Positions 51,992 through 61,600 of a stretch of 64,000 bases of DNA are shown piece after piece. This DNA is from Anaerobaca lacustris. Lineage in GTDB: Bacteria; Planctomycetota; Phycisphaerae; Sedimentisphaerales; Anaerobacaceae. The stretch spans positions 62,001-126,000 of the forward strand of contig NZ_JASCXX010000002.1 of the NCBI RefSeq assembly GCF_030012215.1, read 5' to 3'. The translations under genes were made by a program, and so were the position numbers. Within the stretch, counting starts at the first letter, position 1; the number at the start of each line of letters is the position of its first letter. The notes under the pieces are model-generated. The model saw only the letters and a list, made by a program, of their open reading frames with translations, was not told where the DNA came from and made no database searches.

Positions 51992-53155
51992 ATGAATGGG
52001 AGGCGGTCCGTTGATCTTGCCGCTATGGTTGCGGTGTTGCTTGCGGCTCTGTTGCACGTGCAGGCAGCCCGGGCGCAGTCGGATGCGGCGGGCGCCGAAC
52101 GCCGGCTCGTGCTGCGTGTCGTCGGGCCCGACGGCGTCCCGGTCGCCGGGGCCAAGGTGGGTACCGGTCTGAACGTCTTCGAGCAGAGCCAGGGCCATCC
52201 CCCGCAGACAATCGTGATGTGGCTGCGCGGGGAGAAACGATCGTGGCCCTTCCGTTCGGACGCCGAGGGGCAGATCACACTGGTCGGCGAGGATGCGGAG
52301 CATCGGAACTTCTATGCCCTGTCCGAGTCGCGTGGGTGGGTCGGCTACAAACAGGTGCTCGAGGGCAGCACGGGCAGCCGGGTGGACGTTCGCATGGAGC
52401 CGGCGTGTCGAGTGCATGGGCGGCTGACCAGCAGCGGCATGGACCGGCTGGGGCATCCGCTTCGCAAGACCGTCGTCTTCCTCTACGATTCGCGGGACCG
52501 CCTGATGATGTACTTCGTCTCGGAGCAGGCCCGTTACGAATTCCTGGTGCCGGGCGGCCGTTATGAGCTGGAGTGCTCTGGTGAAGGACCGGCCGGCATC
52601 GAGACCCGGCGGCTGCGCTGGCCGGTGTTGATCGAGGCCGGTCGGGAAGACTTCGACGCCGGCCTTGTCGATCTCGAGCCGACCCGCCTGGCCGAAATGC
52701 ACGGCACCCCGGCCCCTCCACTGGACGCCATCACCCAGTGGCGAGGAACCCAACGAGCCGACCTGAGGCGGCTGGCCGGAAACGTCGTGGTCCTGGTGTT
52801 CTGGGGCAGTTGGAGCCGGCCTTGCCTCAAAACGATGCCGCAACTGATGCAACTGCACGATCTGTGGGCCGAGCAGGGAGTCGTCATCATCGGGATACAC
52901 GACAACTCGGTGACGACCGTGGCCGAGTTGGACACGAAGCTGGTCGAAGCACACCACCTCTATTGGGGCCGTCTGGACCTGCCGTTCCCCGTCGGGATCG
53001 ACCAGGGGCCGGGCTGGGGAGCCGTGCACCAAGCGTACGGCATCGATCAGTGGCCGGCGGTCGTGGTGATCGATCCTCTGGGCAACATTGCGGGCACATT
53101 CAGTCCCTGGGGAGCGCTCCAGGACGAACTGTCGCGTCTGCTCTCCCAGAGATAG
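51992..53155 (+). CDS. Exported thioredoxin-fold protein with altered active site
   Basis: 387 residues. Signal peptide (about 8-28), then a carboxypeptidase-regulatory-like beta domain (RLVLRVVGPDGVPVAGAKV) and other beta regions, then a TlpA/AhpC-type thioredoxin domain from about residue 250 (FWGSWSRPCLKTMPQLMQL). The usual WCxPC is WSRPC: Ser275 replaces the attacking cysteine and C278 remains. The cis-Pro segment QWPAVVVID is kept. It may bind rather than reduce its partner. The start follows GGAGGGAAG. Confidence 0.82.
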   Translation: MNGRRSVDLAAMVAVLLAALLHVQAARAQSDAAGAERRLVLRVVGPDGVPVAGAKVGTGLNVFEQSQGHPPQTIVMWLRGEKRSWPFRSDAEGQITLVGEDAEHRNFYALSESRGWVGYKQVLEGSTGSRVDVRMEPACRVHGRLTSSGMDRLGHPLRKTVVFLYDSRDRLMMYFVSEQARYEFLVPGGRYELECSGEGPAGIETRRLRWPVLIEAGREDFDAGLVDLEPTRLAEMHGTPAPPLDAITQWRGTQRADLRRLAGNVVVLVFWGSWSRPCLKTMPQLMQLHDLWAEQGVVIIGIHDNSVTTVAELDTKLVEAHHLYWGRLDLPFPVGIDQGPGWGAVHQAYGIDQWPAVVVIDPLGNIAGTFSPWGALQDELSRLLSQR

Positions 53156-53174
53156 ACATCTCCCACACGACCTC

Positions 53175-53579
53175 TTAGAGTGGACCGCGTCCTCTGCCGG
53201 GGCCTCTTCCCGGACCGCCGGGACGACCACCGCCGGGCCGTCCACCAGGTCTGCCGCCTGGGCGGCCACCGCCGGGTCTTCCGCCAGGTCGGCCGCCACC
53301 GCCACCGGGGCGCCGCTCGCCGAATCCGGTCGAGGCGGCGCGACTGCGGCCCGGCTCGACTTTGAGGGTTTCACCTTGCAGGTCGTGACCGTTCATCTCC
53401 TGCACGGCCGCCTTGGCCTGATCCTCGTTGGGCATGGTGACGAAGCCGAACCCACGGGATTCGCGGGTGACTCCGTCCCGAACGATCTTCACGGATGCGA
53501 CTTCGCCCAAGGCGGCAAATGCCTCGCGCAGTTCATCTTCTGTGACGCTGGTGGCCAGATTCCCCACGTAGATGTTCAT
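53175..53579 (-). CDS. RRM RNA-binding protein with Gly/Arg/Pro tail
   Basis: A 134-residue protein with one RNA-recognition motif: RNP2 is NIYVGNLA (residues 2-9) and RNP1 is SRGFGFVTM. The last ~50 residues are a repeated GRPGG tail like an RGG box. Bacterial RRM proteins of this type (Rbp in cyanobacteria, many planctomycetes) bind RNA and are often cold-induced. ATG 53579 follows AAAGGA; upstream in-frame sequence is not part of the domain. Confidence 0.92.
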   Translation of the reverse strand: MNIYVGNLATSVTEDELREAFAALGEVASVKIVRDGVTRESRGFGFVTMPNEDQAKAAVQEMNGHDLQGETLKVEPGRSRAASTGFGERRPGGGGGRPGGRPGGGRPGGRPGGRPGGGRPGGPGRGPGRGRGPL

Positions 53580-53769
53580 GTACCTGTCCTTTCTGGTGAC
53601 CCACAAGAACCCATTTGGGGGCATTCCGGCCGACGGTGGCCTTTGGCGAAACTGCTGCTTTCTGTACAAGGGATGCCCATCTTCGTTCGGCGAGATATAC
53701 CACGAAATGGAGGATATGGAAAGGGATATCTCGGTTTTTTCGCGTCGGCGTCCATTCCGCTCCGGCCGG

Positions 53770-54621
53770 TCAGGCTCGCTTGCGCAGCGTCACCTCGGGT
53801 CCTCGCAGGTAGAACGGCACAAGTGTCAGCGGGTCGGAGAATCGGTCGGACGCCGCTTTCTGACGGCCGAGCAGCAGGACGCCGGTCGCCTGCGGGCTCC
53901 AAAGGGCGGGATCGAGAATCTGGATTCCCTCGACCTCGAATTGGCTTCGGTGGTGCAGCAGACCGTCCCCGGCGACGAGAATCGGTTCGTCTGGATTCGC
54001 GAAGCGGTCCCGGAGATCCGCTGCCGACAGCAGGCAATCCGGCAGCGTCTTGCGCCAGTCTCCATCGGCGGGGGCGGGAATGCGGTAGCCGGGGCCGTCG
54101 GGTGTCGGCTCGGATGCGGGCCCGTGGATGTCGCGGCTGTACTCGTAGACCGCCGTGAAGAACTGGCCCCGTTTGGCATCGAGGACCGTCGCCAGACGAC
54201 GCGGGGCCGGGGAATCTTCGGAATTCCATTGAAACGCCGTCGCTGAGGGTACGTCTTTGGCGTTGGCGGCGATCACATCGAGGCAGTCGACTGCGACGAT
54301 TCGCACGCCGCCTGCCAGATGCATTGCCTTGGCCGCTGCGACCGCGATGCGCAGCCCCGTGAAGCTGCCGGGACCGGCCGAGATGTGCACCTGGCGCAGA
54401 TCCGACGGACCGTAGCCCGCTCGGCTCAGCAGCCCGGCAATGGCGCCGAAGATCTCGGCGCTATGCCGCAGGGGGGCCGAAAACGTGGCTTGGCCGAGCA
54501 GTTCGGCGCCCAGCGCCAGTGCGACCGAGCCCACACGGCTCGACGTTTCTATGGCCAGAATGAGCGGTTGGAGAGCACGGTTTGGTTCGTTCGTATTGCG
54601 TATTTGGTTCATCATGTTCAT
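53770..54621 (-). CDS. tsaB: tRNA threonylcarbamoyladenosine biosynthesis protein TsaB
   Basis: A 283-residue protein of the TsaB family, an inactive ASKHA paralogue of TsaD that acts with TsaD and TsaE in t6A synthesis. Motifs are ILAIETSSRVGSVAL and ISAGPGSFTGLRIAVAAAKAM. ATG 54621 is taken; ATG 54615 is close, and the frame continues to 54699 without support. It is divergent from the large secretin gene. Confidence 0.88.
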   Translation of the reverse strand: MNMMNQIRNTNEPNRALQPLILAIETSSRVGSVALALGAELLGQATFSAPLRHSAEIFGAIAGLLSRAGYGPSDLRQVHISAGPGSFTGLRIAVAAAKAMHLAGGVRIVAVDCLDVIAANAKDVPSATAFQWNSEDSPAPRRLATVLDAKRGQFFTAVYEYSRDIHGPASEPTPDGPGYRIPAPADGDWRKTLPDCLLSAADLRDRFANPDEPILVAGDGLLHHRSQFEVEGIQILDPALWSPQATGVLLLGRQKAASDRFSDPLTLVPFYLRGPEVTLRKRA

Positions 54622-54699
54622 GTTGCCCACAGTCCCCCACTTTTCGTGTCGGCCAATTTGGCGGCCGCCGGTCCAAACCTGCGGGTTCTGCCTGCGCAA

Positions 54700-54879
54700 G
54701 ACCGGATTTTATCGGCCAAAGAGACTGGGGGGCAATTTTTCCCTTGCAAAAAATTGGCTATTTTAATAGATTACAGGTGTCATTTTGGCCTATATCCTTC
54801 AACTGGAGGTTTGAATAACCAACGATTGTAGCAGGTTTTCCGTAAGAGGGTGATGTTTTTACAGGCAGGAGGTTAGGTT
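54700..54879. promoter_or_regulatory. AT-rich promoter region of the large secretin gene
   Basis: This 180-base gap is clearly AT-rich against its surroundings. A candidate sigma-70-like promoter is TTGCAA (54744-54749), 17 bases, TAGATT (54767-54772), giving a leader of about 100 bases. A perfect AGGAGG (54867-54872) stands seven bases before the TTG start. Confidence 0.5.
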
Positions 54880-57800
54880 TTGGACAGGCCAAGTGTATTC
54901 GCTAAGTCTCTGCGGGGGGGGTCCGTGTCAATCGTCCTGGCATCGGTCTTGCTTTCCGTGACGGTTTTCGCCCAGGTGGGCCCATCGCAGAGCGGACAAG
55001 GCAGCGATGACGCCATGATGCGCCAGTTGGTGCAGTACTTCATGCGCGTCGGGACCGAGCAATACGAACGAGGCTACTACATCGAAGCCGAGAAGACCTT
55101 CCAAATGGCCCAGGGGTACGGGGAGTTTCTGGAACCACTGGAACGTCGCAAGCTGGATTCGATGTTGGAGAGATCCGGCCTGGCCGCCATCGAGCGCAAG
55201 CGTGCCCTCGCAGCCAAGGAAGCGGGCGAGCAACTGCTGGCCGGCGGCCAGACGGCTGCGGCGCGCGAGAGCCTGGCCGGCCTGAAGGACAGCGAGTTCC
55301 TGACCGAGCGGGAGCGTGCGGAGATTGCCGCATCGCTTCGGCAGATGGCGGCGGCTCCTGTCAGGGCCGCGGCCCCGGCGCGCGCACCTGATGCGCCGGC
55401 GGACCCTGCCGCCGAACAGCCCGCCGAGGCGCAGCCCGGCGAGGCCCTCGACCGGTTCAAGACCCGAATCGCCGATCTGTACTACGAGAGCGTCAAGGCG
55501 TATCACGCCGGTGACTTCGACACGGCCAGGGCCGGGTTCGCGCAGGCCCTGGACAGCGGTCTGATGCCCGCGCCGATGGTACAGACGATTCAGGGGTATC
55601 TCCAGGACATGGACGGCGCGGCGCCGAGCGCCGGGACATCGCAGCCGATCACGCTGTCTCATGCGCGATCGTCGGACGCGGTGCGACCGGCTTCCCACGA
55701 CCTGGCGGGCATGCCGACGGTGTATCCCGCGGCCGGCACGCCGGCGGCGAGGCCCCCGCAGAGCGAGCGGCAGCGCATCGAGCAACTGTACAACCAGAGC
55801 TGGGAGCTGTACTCCGAAGGCGAGCTGGAAGCGGCGCGCGAGGGGTTCGTGGAAGTGGCCAAGAGCGGTCTGTTCACCGCGCCGGAAGGCCGGCGACCGG
55901 AGGACTACATTGCGACGATCGACAGGCTGCTGGCGGTCTCCCGCAACCTGGCGTCTTCGCCGCAGAGACAGGGCGTCGCGGAGGCGGGGGCGGCCGAGGG
56001 GCAGGGCGGCTTCATCGAGGTCATCAATCGGCGAAGAAACATCATTCGAAGTCACATGCAGGCGGTCGTCAACGACGCCGCCGATCGCGCCCAGACGTTC
56101 ATGGCCCAGGGCGAGTTCGAGAACGCCCGCGAGCCGGTCGACGACGCGCAGCGTCTGATCAATCAGAATCAGCTCCACCTGGGCGACGATCTGTATCGGC
56201 AGCACAGCAGTCGGCTCAGCAGCGTCCTGGAAGCGATTGCCGAGGCCGAGGCGGCCCGCGACAGGCAACTGGCCGAGCAGAAGCGCCTCGAGGCCGTCGA
56301 GGCCCAGCGGCGTCTGCGTCAGGAGGCCGAGACGGATCGCCAGCAGAAGATCGACGAACTGCTGACGCGGACCAAGGCCTACTGGAAGCAGCAGCGCTAC
56401 GAAGCGGCGCTGGGGCAGATCGAGAGCCTGCTGGCCATCGATCCGCTGCACGACGACGCGCTGACGCTCAAGCAGCAGTTGGAAGACATGATCTATATGC
56501 GCAAGCAGATTGCGCTGGACCGGGAATACGACAAGCAGAGAACGCAGGTCTTCATGGATACGGCCGAGGCCGGGATTCCGTATGCCGACGAGGTGACGTA
56601 TCCGAAGAACTGGCGCGAGATCTCGGCGCGGCGCAAGCCGGACGAACCGATCGGGCTGGACCCGGAGAGCATGCGGGTCTACCAGCAGCTTGATACCCTT
56701 GTGGATCTGTCGGCGCTGACACCCGAAATGCCGTTGAGTCAGGCGATCGAAATCGTTCGCGCCTCCGTCGAGCCTCCGTTGAGCATCGTCGTCCTTTGGC
56801 GCGATCTCTACGACAACGCGGAGGTCCAACCGAGCACGAACATCGACATGGACGGGCTGCGCAACGTCAAGCTGAGCATCGCGCTGGAGAACCTGCTTCG
56901 CGCGGTGACGCCTGTCACGGCCTTTTCGCCGATTTCCTATGTGGTCAACAAGGGCGTGGTGACGGTCGGCACGCAGGAGTCCCTGCCCACCCAGAAGCTG
57001 GAGACCCGTGTCTATGACATCACCGACCTCGTCGGCGAGCCGGCCAACTACGGCGGCATGCAGGGCCTGATGATGGGCATGATGATGGGCATGATGGGCA
57101 CGAGCATGAGCATGCCCCAGGGCGGCGGCTCGGGCGACCAGGGCGGCGGCGGCGGCATGGGCGGCGGCATGATGGGCGGCGGCGGCATGGGCGGCGGCAT
57201 GATGGGCGGCGGCGGCATGGGTGGCGGCATGATGGGTGGCGGCATGGGTGGCATGGGCATGGGTGGCATGGGTGGCGGCATGATGGGCGGCGGCATGGGC
57301 GGCGGCATGGGCGGCGGCATGATGGGTGGCGGCATGGGCGGCGGCATGGGCGGCGGCATGATGGGCGGCGGCGGCATGGGCGGCGGCATGGGCGGCGGCG
57401 GCATGATGGGCGGCGGCGGCATGGGCATGATGGGCGGCACGATGAGCGTGATGATCGCCCAGAACCTCCGACAGCTCATTCAGGAGAGCATCGAGCCGGA
57501 AAGCTGGTATGAGCTCAGCGAGTTGGGTGAGGGCACCATTATGGTGTACCCGACCCAGCAGCCCAAGAAGCTGGCCATCTACCAGACGCCGGAAGTGCAC
57601 CAGCAGATCAACACCTTGCTCGACCAACTCCGTACGGCGCTCGGCCATCAGGTCTCGATCGAGGCGAGGTTCCTCGTCGTCAGTGAGAACTTCCTGGAGG
57701 AAGTGGGGCTCGACGTCGATTTCAGCTACAACTTCGGCGGCAAGTGGGGTCTGATGACGGTTTCGCAGACGTCGTATGACACCGCCAGACCGGACGCCTC

Positions 57801-58572
57801 CACGAAGGTCCCCGGCAGTCTGGGCTCGCTGGTCAACTCGCCGGCCGCCAGTGCGACCGGAGGATACGGCTCCGTCCTGGACGATCTGCAGGTCAGTCTC
57901 CTGCTCAGGGCGACCCAGGGCCGGACCGATTCCAAGGCGCTGGTGGCTCCCAAGGTGACGGTGCTCAGCGGCGAGTCGGCGAACTTCGCGCTGAACAACA
58001 CCGTGACCTACGCGCTGCCGCCGGACGTGACGCAGAGCTCCGCCGTCGGTGGGACGGGTGCGACGAGCACCACGCAGGGCATCTATCAGAACATCGGTAT
58101 GGTCATGGTCGGGAGCAATCTGAGCGTCAGCCCGACGATCACCAAGGACAAGAAGAACGTCCTGCTGAACATCGTCACGCTCCAGAACGACCTGCTTCGA
58201 TTCCGAACGCACCAGGTCGAGGCCCTGGTGGATACCGATGCCCAGGAGGGCACGACGGTGCAGACCCTGCCCTACGAAGTGACGGTCCCGGAGACGGAGG
58301 CGTCCACCGTGATGACGCGCGTCAGCGTTCCGGACGGTGGCACGCTGCTGCTGGGCGGACACAAGGTCACTGCGGAAGTCGACAAAGAGGTGGGGGTCCC
58401 GGTCCTCAGCAAGATTCCGGTCCTGGGTCGCTTGTTCTCGAATCGCAGCAAGATCCGGGACAACAAGATCCTGCTGATCCTGGTCAAGCCGACGATCATC
58501 TTGCAGGAAGAGCGTGAAGAGGATGCGTTGGCCGCGCTGGAAGCTGGCATCGGCAACGAGTTCCGATACTGA
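54880..58572 (+). CDS. Giant secretin with TPR-like N-terminus and Gly/Met stretch
   Basis: 1230 residues. A signal segment (about 15-32) is followed by TPR-like helical repeats (AEKTFQMAQGYGEF, FDTARAGFAQALDSG, LEAAREGFVEVAKSG) and a long charged coiled coil (about 380-560). An STN/N0-like region (about 605-715) comes next. Residues about 726-855 are almost only Gly and Met, in GGGMGGG/MMGGG units. The C-terminal 350 residues are a secretin core (LLLRATQGRTDSKALVAPKVTVLSG, DGGTLLLGGHKV, VPVLSKIPVLGRLFSNRS, ILLILVKPTII). The TTG start has a perfect AGGAGG seven bases ahead. It precedes the giant exported protein by 108 bases. Confidence 0.9.
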   Translation: MDRPSVFAKSLRGGSVSIVLASVLLSVTVFAQVGPSQSGQGSDDAMMRQLVQYFMRVGTEQYERGYYIEAEKTFQMAQGYGEFLEPLERRKLDSMLERSGLAAIERKRALAAKEAGEQLLAGGQTAAARESLAGLKDSEFLTERERAEIAASLRQMAAAPVRAAAPARAPDAPADPAAEQPAEAQPGEALDRFKTRIADLYYESVKAYHAGDFDTARAGFAQALDSGLMPAPMVQTIQGYLQDMDGAAPSAGTSQPITLSHARSSDAVRPASHDLAGMPTVYPAAGTPAARPPQSERQRIEQLYNQSWELYSEGELEAAREGFVEVAKSGLFTAPEGRRPEDYIATIDRLLAVSRNLASSPQRQGVAEAGAAEGQGGFIEVINRRRNIIRSHMQAVVNDAADRAQTFMAQGEFENAREPVDDAQRLINQNQLHLGDDLYRQHSSRLSSVLEAIAEAEAARDRQLAEQKRLEAVEAQRRLRQEAETDRQQKIDELLTRTKAYWKQQRYEAALGQIESLLAIDPLHDDALTLKQQLEDMIYMRKQIALDREYDKQRTQVFMDTAEAGIPYADEVTYPKNWREISARRKPDEPIGLDPESMRVYQQLDTLVDLSALTPEMPLSQAIEIVRASVEPPLSIVVLWRDLYDNAEVQPSTNIDMDGLRNVKLSIALENLLRAVTPVTAFSPISYVVNKGVVTVGTQESLPTQKLETRVYDITDLVGEPANYGGMQGLMMGMMMGMMGTSMSMPQGGGSGDQGGGGGMGGGMMGGGGMGGGMMGGGGMGGGMMGGGMGGMGMGGMGGGMMGGGMGGGMGGGMMGGGMGGGMGGGMMGGGGMGGGMGGGGMMGGGGMGMMGGTMSVMIAQNLRQLIQESIEPESWYELSELGEGTIMVYPTQQPKKLAIYQTPEVHQQINTLLDQLRTALGHQVSIEARFLVVSENFLEEVGLDVDFSYNFGGKWGLMTVSQTSYDTARPDASTKVPGSLGSLVNSPAASATGGYGSVLDDLQVSLLLRATQGRTDSKALVAPKVTVLSGESANFALNNTVTYALPPDVTQSSAVGGTGATSTTQGIYQNIGMVMVGSNLSVSPTITKDKKNVLLNIVTLQNDLLRFRTHQVEALVDTDAQEGTTVQTLPYEVTVPETEASTVMTRVSVPDGGTLLLGGHKVTAEVDKEVGVPVLSKIPVLGRLFSNRSKIRDNKILLILVKPTIILQEEREEDALAALEAGIGNEFRY
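57055..57445 (+). repeat. Gly/Met-coding tandem repeat
   Basis: About 390 bases of imperfect repeats built from GGCGGCATGATGGGC and GGCGGCGGCATG units, inside the secretin frame. Length is likely to vary between strains by slippage. Confidence 0.9.
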
Positions 58573-58680
58573 CAGCTCCATGTCGGAGAGTCGGTTGTAC
58601 GTGGGGTCTACGACGCGCGAGGGATTCCCTACACGATGATGTTCTACGGATTCAGGCACAGCAAAGACGGAAGTGGACAT

Positions 58681-61600
58681 ATGAGAAAGCAGATGCAGGA
58701 GCGACCAGGCACCTGGCGATTGCTGATTGGCTCGGTGCTTATTCTCTGCGCCGGGGCGGGGTTGGCGACGGCAAACGACGTGTCATTTTCCTTCTCGAAC
58801 GCGATCGACGGCGGTCTGACCGCGGACGGACCGCAGGAGTTCCTGGTTCGTTTTGTCGATCGGAACGGGCCGCCCGTGAGCTGCCCGGATCTGACCGGTC
58901 CGCTGACGACGCGGACCGTGCGTGACGCGATTTCCAACGTTGTGGTGGAAGGTGCGTCCGTTCAGAGCGAGTTCGATGGCGTTGTGCCTGGTCTGGCGAC
59001 GGTGTCGCTTCCCGGCCACGTGGGTCTGGCCGATGCGCTGGCGCGTTTCGCCGCCTGCGACGACGTGCTGTACGTGGAGCCGAACTATCGTTATACCCTC
59101 TGGGGCGTGCCGACAGGGACGACCCTCGACGGTGGGGCGGCCGAGGCGGACGTTCGCCTGGTGTCTCTGGACGTCGCCGATTCCGACGGAGTGAACCTCG
59201 ACGCGGCGGTGGCCGCCATCGAGCGCGCCGTGGCGGCCGGGGCCAGAGTGATCGTGATCTCCTGGACCGGCCCCGATTACAGCGAGAGCCTGAGGAACGC
59301 TATCGAGGCCGCCGGGGAGAAGGGCGTGCTGGTTGTGGCGGCGGCGGGGGACGAGTCCAGAAACACCGATCTGTCACCGGTCTATCCGGCCGGCTACGAT
59401 GCATCCAATCTGATCACGGTCCTGGCGACCAACGAAAATGACGAGCTGGTCTGGTCGTCCAACTACGGACGCACGTCCGTGGACCTGGGGCAGACGGCCG
59501 ACGGCGGCACGGCATCGGCCGCCTCGCAGGTCGCCGGCGCCGGGGCCATGTTGTTCGCCCAGCATCCGGGGCTTTCCCCGATCCAGGTCAAGCACGTGCT
59601 GATGCAGACGGCCGACAGGGTCCTGCCGGGCCTGACGGCCTCGCAAGGGACGCTCAACCTCGCGGCAGCCCTGGCCGCCGTGCCGAGCGGACAGCCCGGA
59701 CGCGTGGTCAATACACGCGACGTCGAGACCGTCTATCCGTCGATTCAGGCGGCCATCGACGATGCCAACAACGGCGACGTGATCATCGCCGAGACCCGTG
59801 CCTCCGGCAACACCGTCTACAGCGAACGGATCGATTTCAACGGCAAGGCCATCACGCTTCGCAGCGGAAGTGTCGAGGATCCCGACGATCCGAACGTCTA
59901 TCCGGAAACCACGTTCATTGCCGGCGTCTCGGGCCAGCAAGGGTCGATCGTGACCTTCGCCAACGGCGAAGGCTCCGACAGCGTCCTGAGAGGTCTGACA
60001 ATCGGCTGGGGCGTCGCCGAATACGGCGGCGGCATTCGCATTGAGGAATCGTCCCCCACGATCGATCGCTGCATCATCACGGACAACCAGGCCCAATACT
60101 ACGGCGGCGGCATCGACTGCTTCGGCGGCTCGCCCGAGATCGTCAACTGCGTGATCCAGAACAACCGGGTGCTGGCCCAGGACGGCCTGGGCGGCGGCAT
60201 CAATTGTGAAGACGGTGCGCCGACGATCACCCATACCACCATTCGCAATAATACCTCCATGAATCTCGGTGGCGGCGTCGCCTGCTACAACGCCAGTCCG
60301 ATGCTGTTCAACTGCTTCGTGATCAACAACTCGGCGACCAGCGGAAGCGGCCAGTTCGACCTGGAAGATTCCTCCCCGTCGATCACGAACTGCACGATCG
60401 TCGTCGATGAAAACCCGCCCGGCAACGGCGGCATCGTCTGCTCGGGACGATCCGACCCGACGATCGTCAACTGTATCCTCTGGGGCAATGGGGACGATCT
60501 GGTCAACTGCTTTGCCTCCTACTCCTGTATCGAAGACGGCGACGCGGGCGAAGGCAACATCTCCGACGATCCGCTCCTGATCGCCGGGCCGCTCGGCCGA
60601 TACTACCTCAGCCAGATCGCAGCCGGGCAGTTGATCGACAGCCCGTGCGTCGATGCGGGCGATCCCACCGTCGGCGTTTCGCTGGCGGCCAGAACCACGC
60701 GCACCGACGGCGTCGAGGACGCCGACACGATCGACGTGGGGGCCCACTATGACGTTGCCTCGGCGAACCTGTTCCCGCTGAACCTCACGCTGATGACGGT
60801 TGACGCCGACGGCGCGCCCATTGAAGGGGAAGTCGGCGGCACAGTCGATCCGAACGGCGGCTTGTTCCGCGAGTTCTCCGTGCTCGAACTGACCGCCGAG
60901 TCGGCCGAGGGATATCGTCTCAAGCAGTGGCTGCTGACGACCGGCGAGATGATCGAGCCCGACGCCACGATTGCCAGGACGGTGCTCGGACCGATCAACA
61001 TGATCGCGGTCTTCGAGAAGGTCCCGCTGTACGAGCTTCGGATCACGGTGGCCGGCGGCAACGGGTCCGTCAGCCCGGAACACCGTCGCGGCCAGATCTA
61101 TCCCGACGGCACGGTTATCCATCTGGTCGCTTCGCCTGCGTCCGGCTATATCGTGGACGCATGGCAAGGGACCGACAACGACGCGCTGTGGACCAACGCC
61201 AATACGGTGACGGTCGATGCGAGCAAAGAGGTTCTCGTCAGCTTCCGCCAGCCCAAGACCTTGCACGTGCCGGGGCAGTACCGCTCGATTCACGAGGCGG
61301 TCCGGGCGGCCAGCAACCACGGCGACAAGATCGTCGTGGGCACCGGTATTCACCGTGTCCATTCGATCGACTTCGAGGGCAAGGCCATCACCCTGGCCAG
61401 CGAGAATCCGGACGATCCGGAATGCGTCGCCTCGACGATCCTCGACGCCAGACAGTTGGGGCGTCTGTTCGTCTTCCAGAGCGGTGAAGGCCCTGATTCG
61501 GTTGTCGACGGCTTCACCCTGCGCAACGGCTCGGCCGTGTTCGATCCGGAGACGCCGAACGACAGTGGCGGCAATGGCGCCGATGGCGACGACGCTCTCG

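Noticed and set aside
54928-58680. A 1250-codon minus-strand open frame, rich in His and Ala
   Set aside because: It is the antisense shadow of the large secretin gene; the His/Ala runs come from the reverse complement of Gly/Met codons, and it has no ribosome site or domain.
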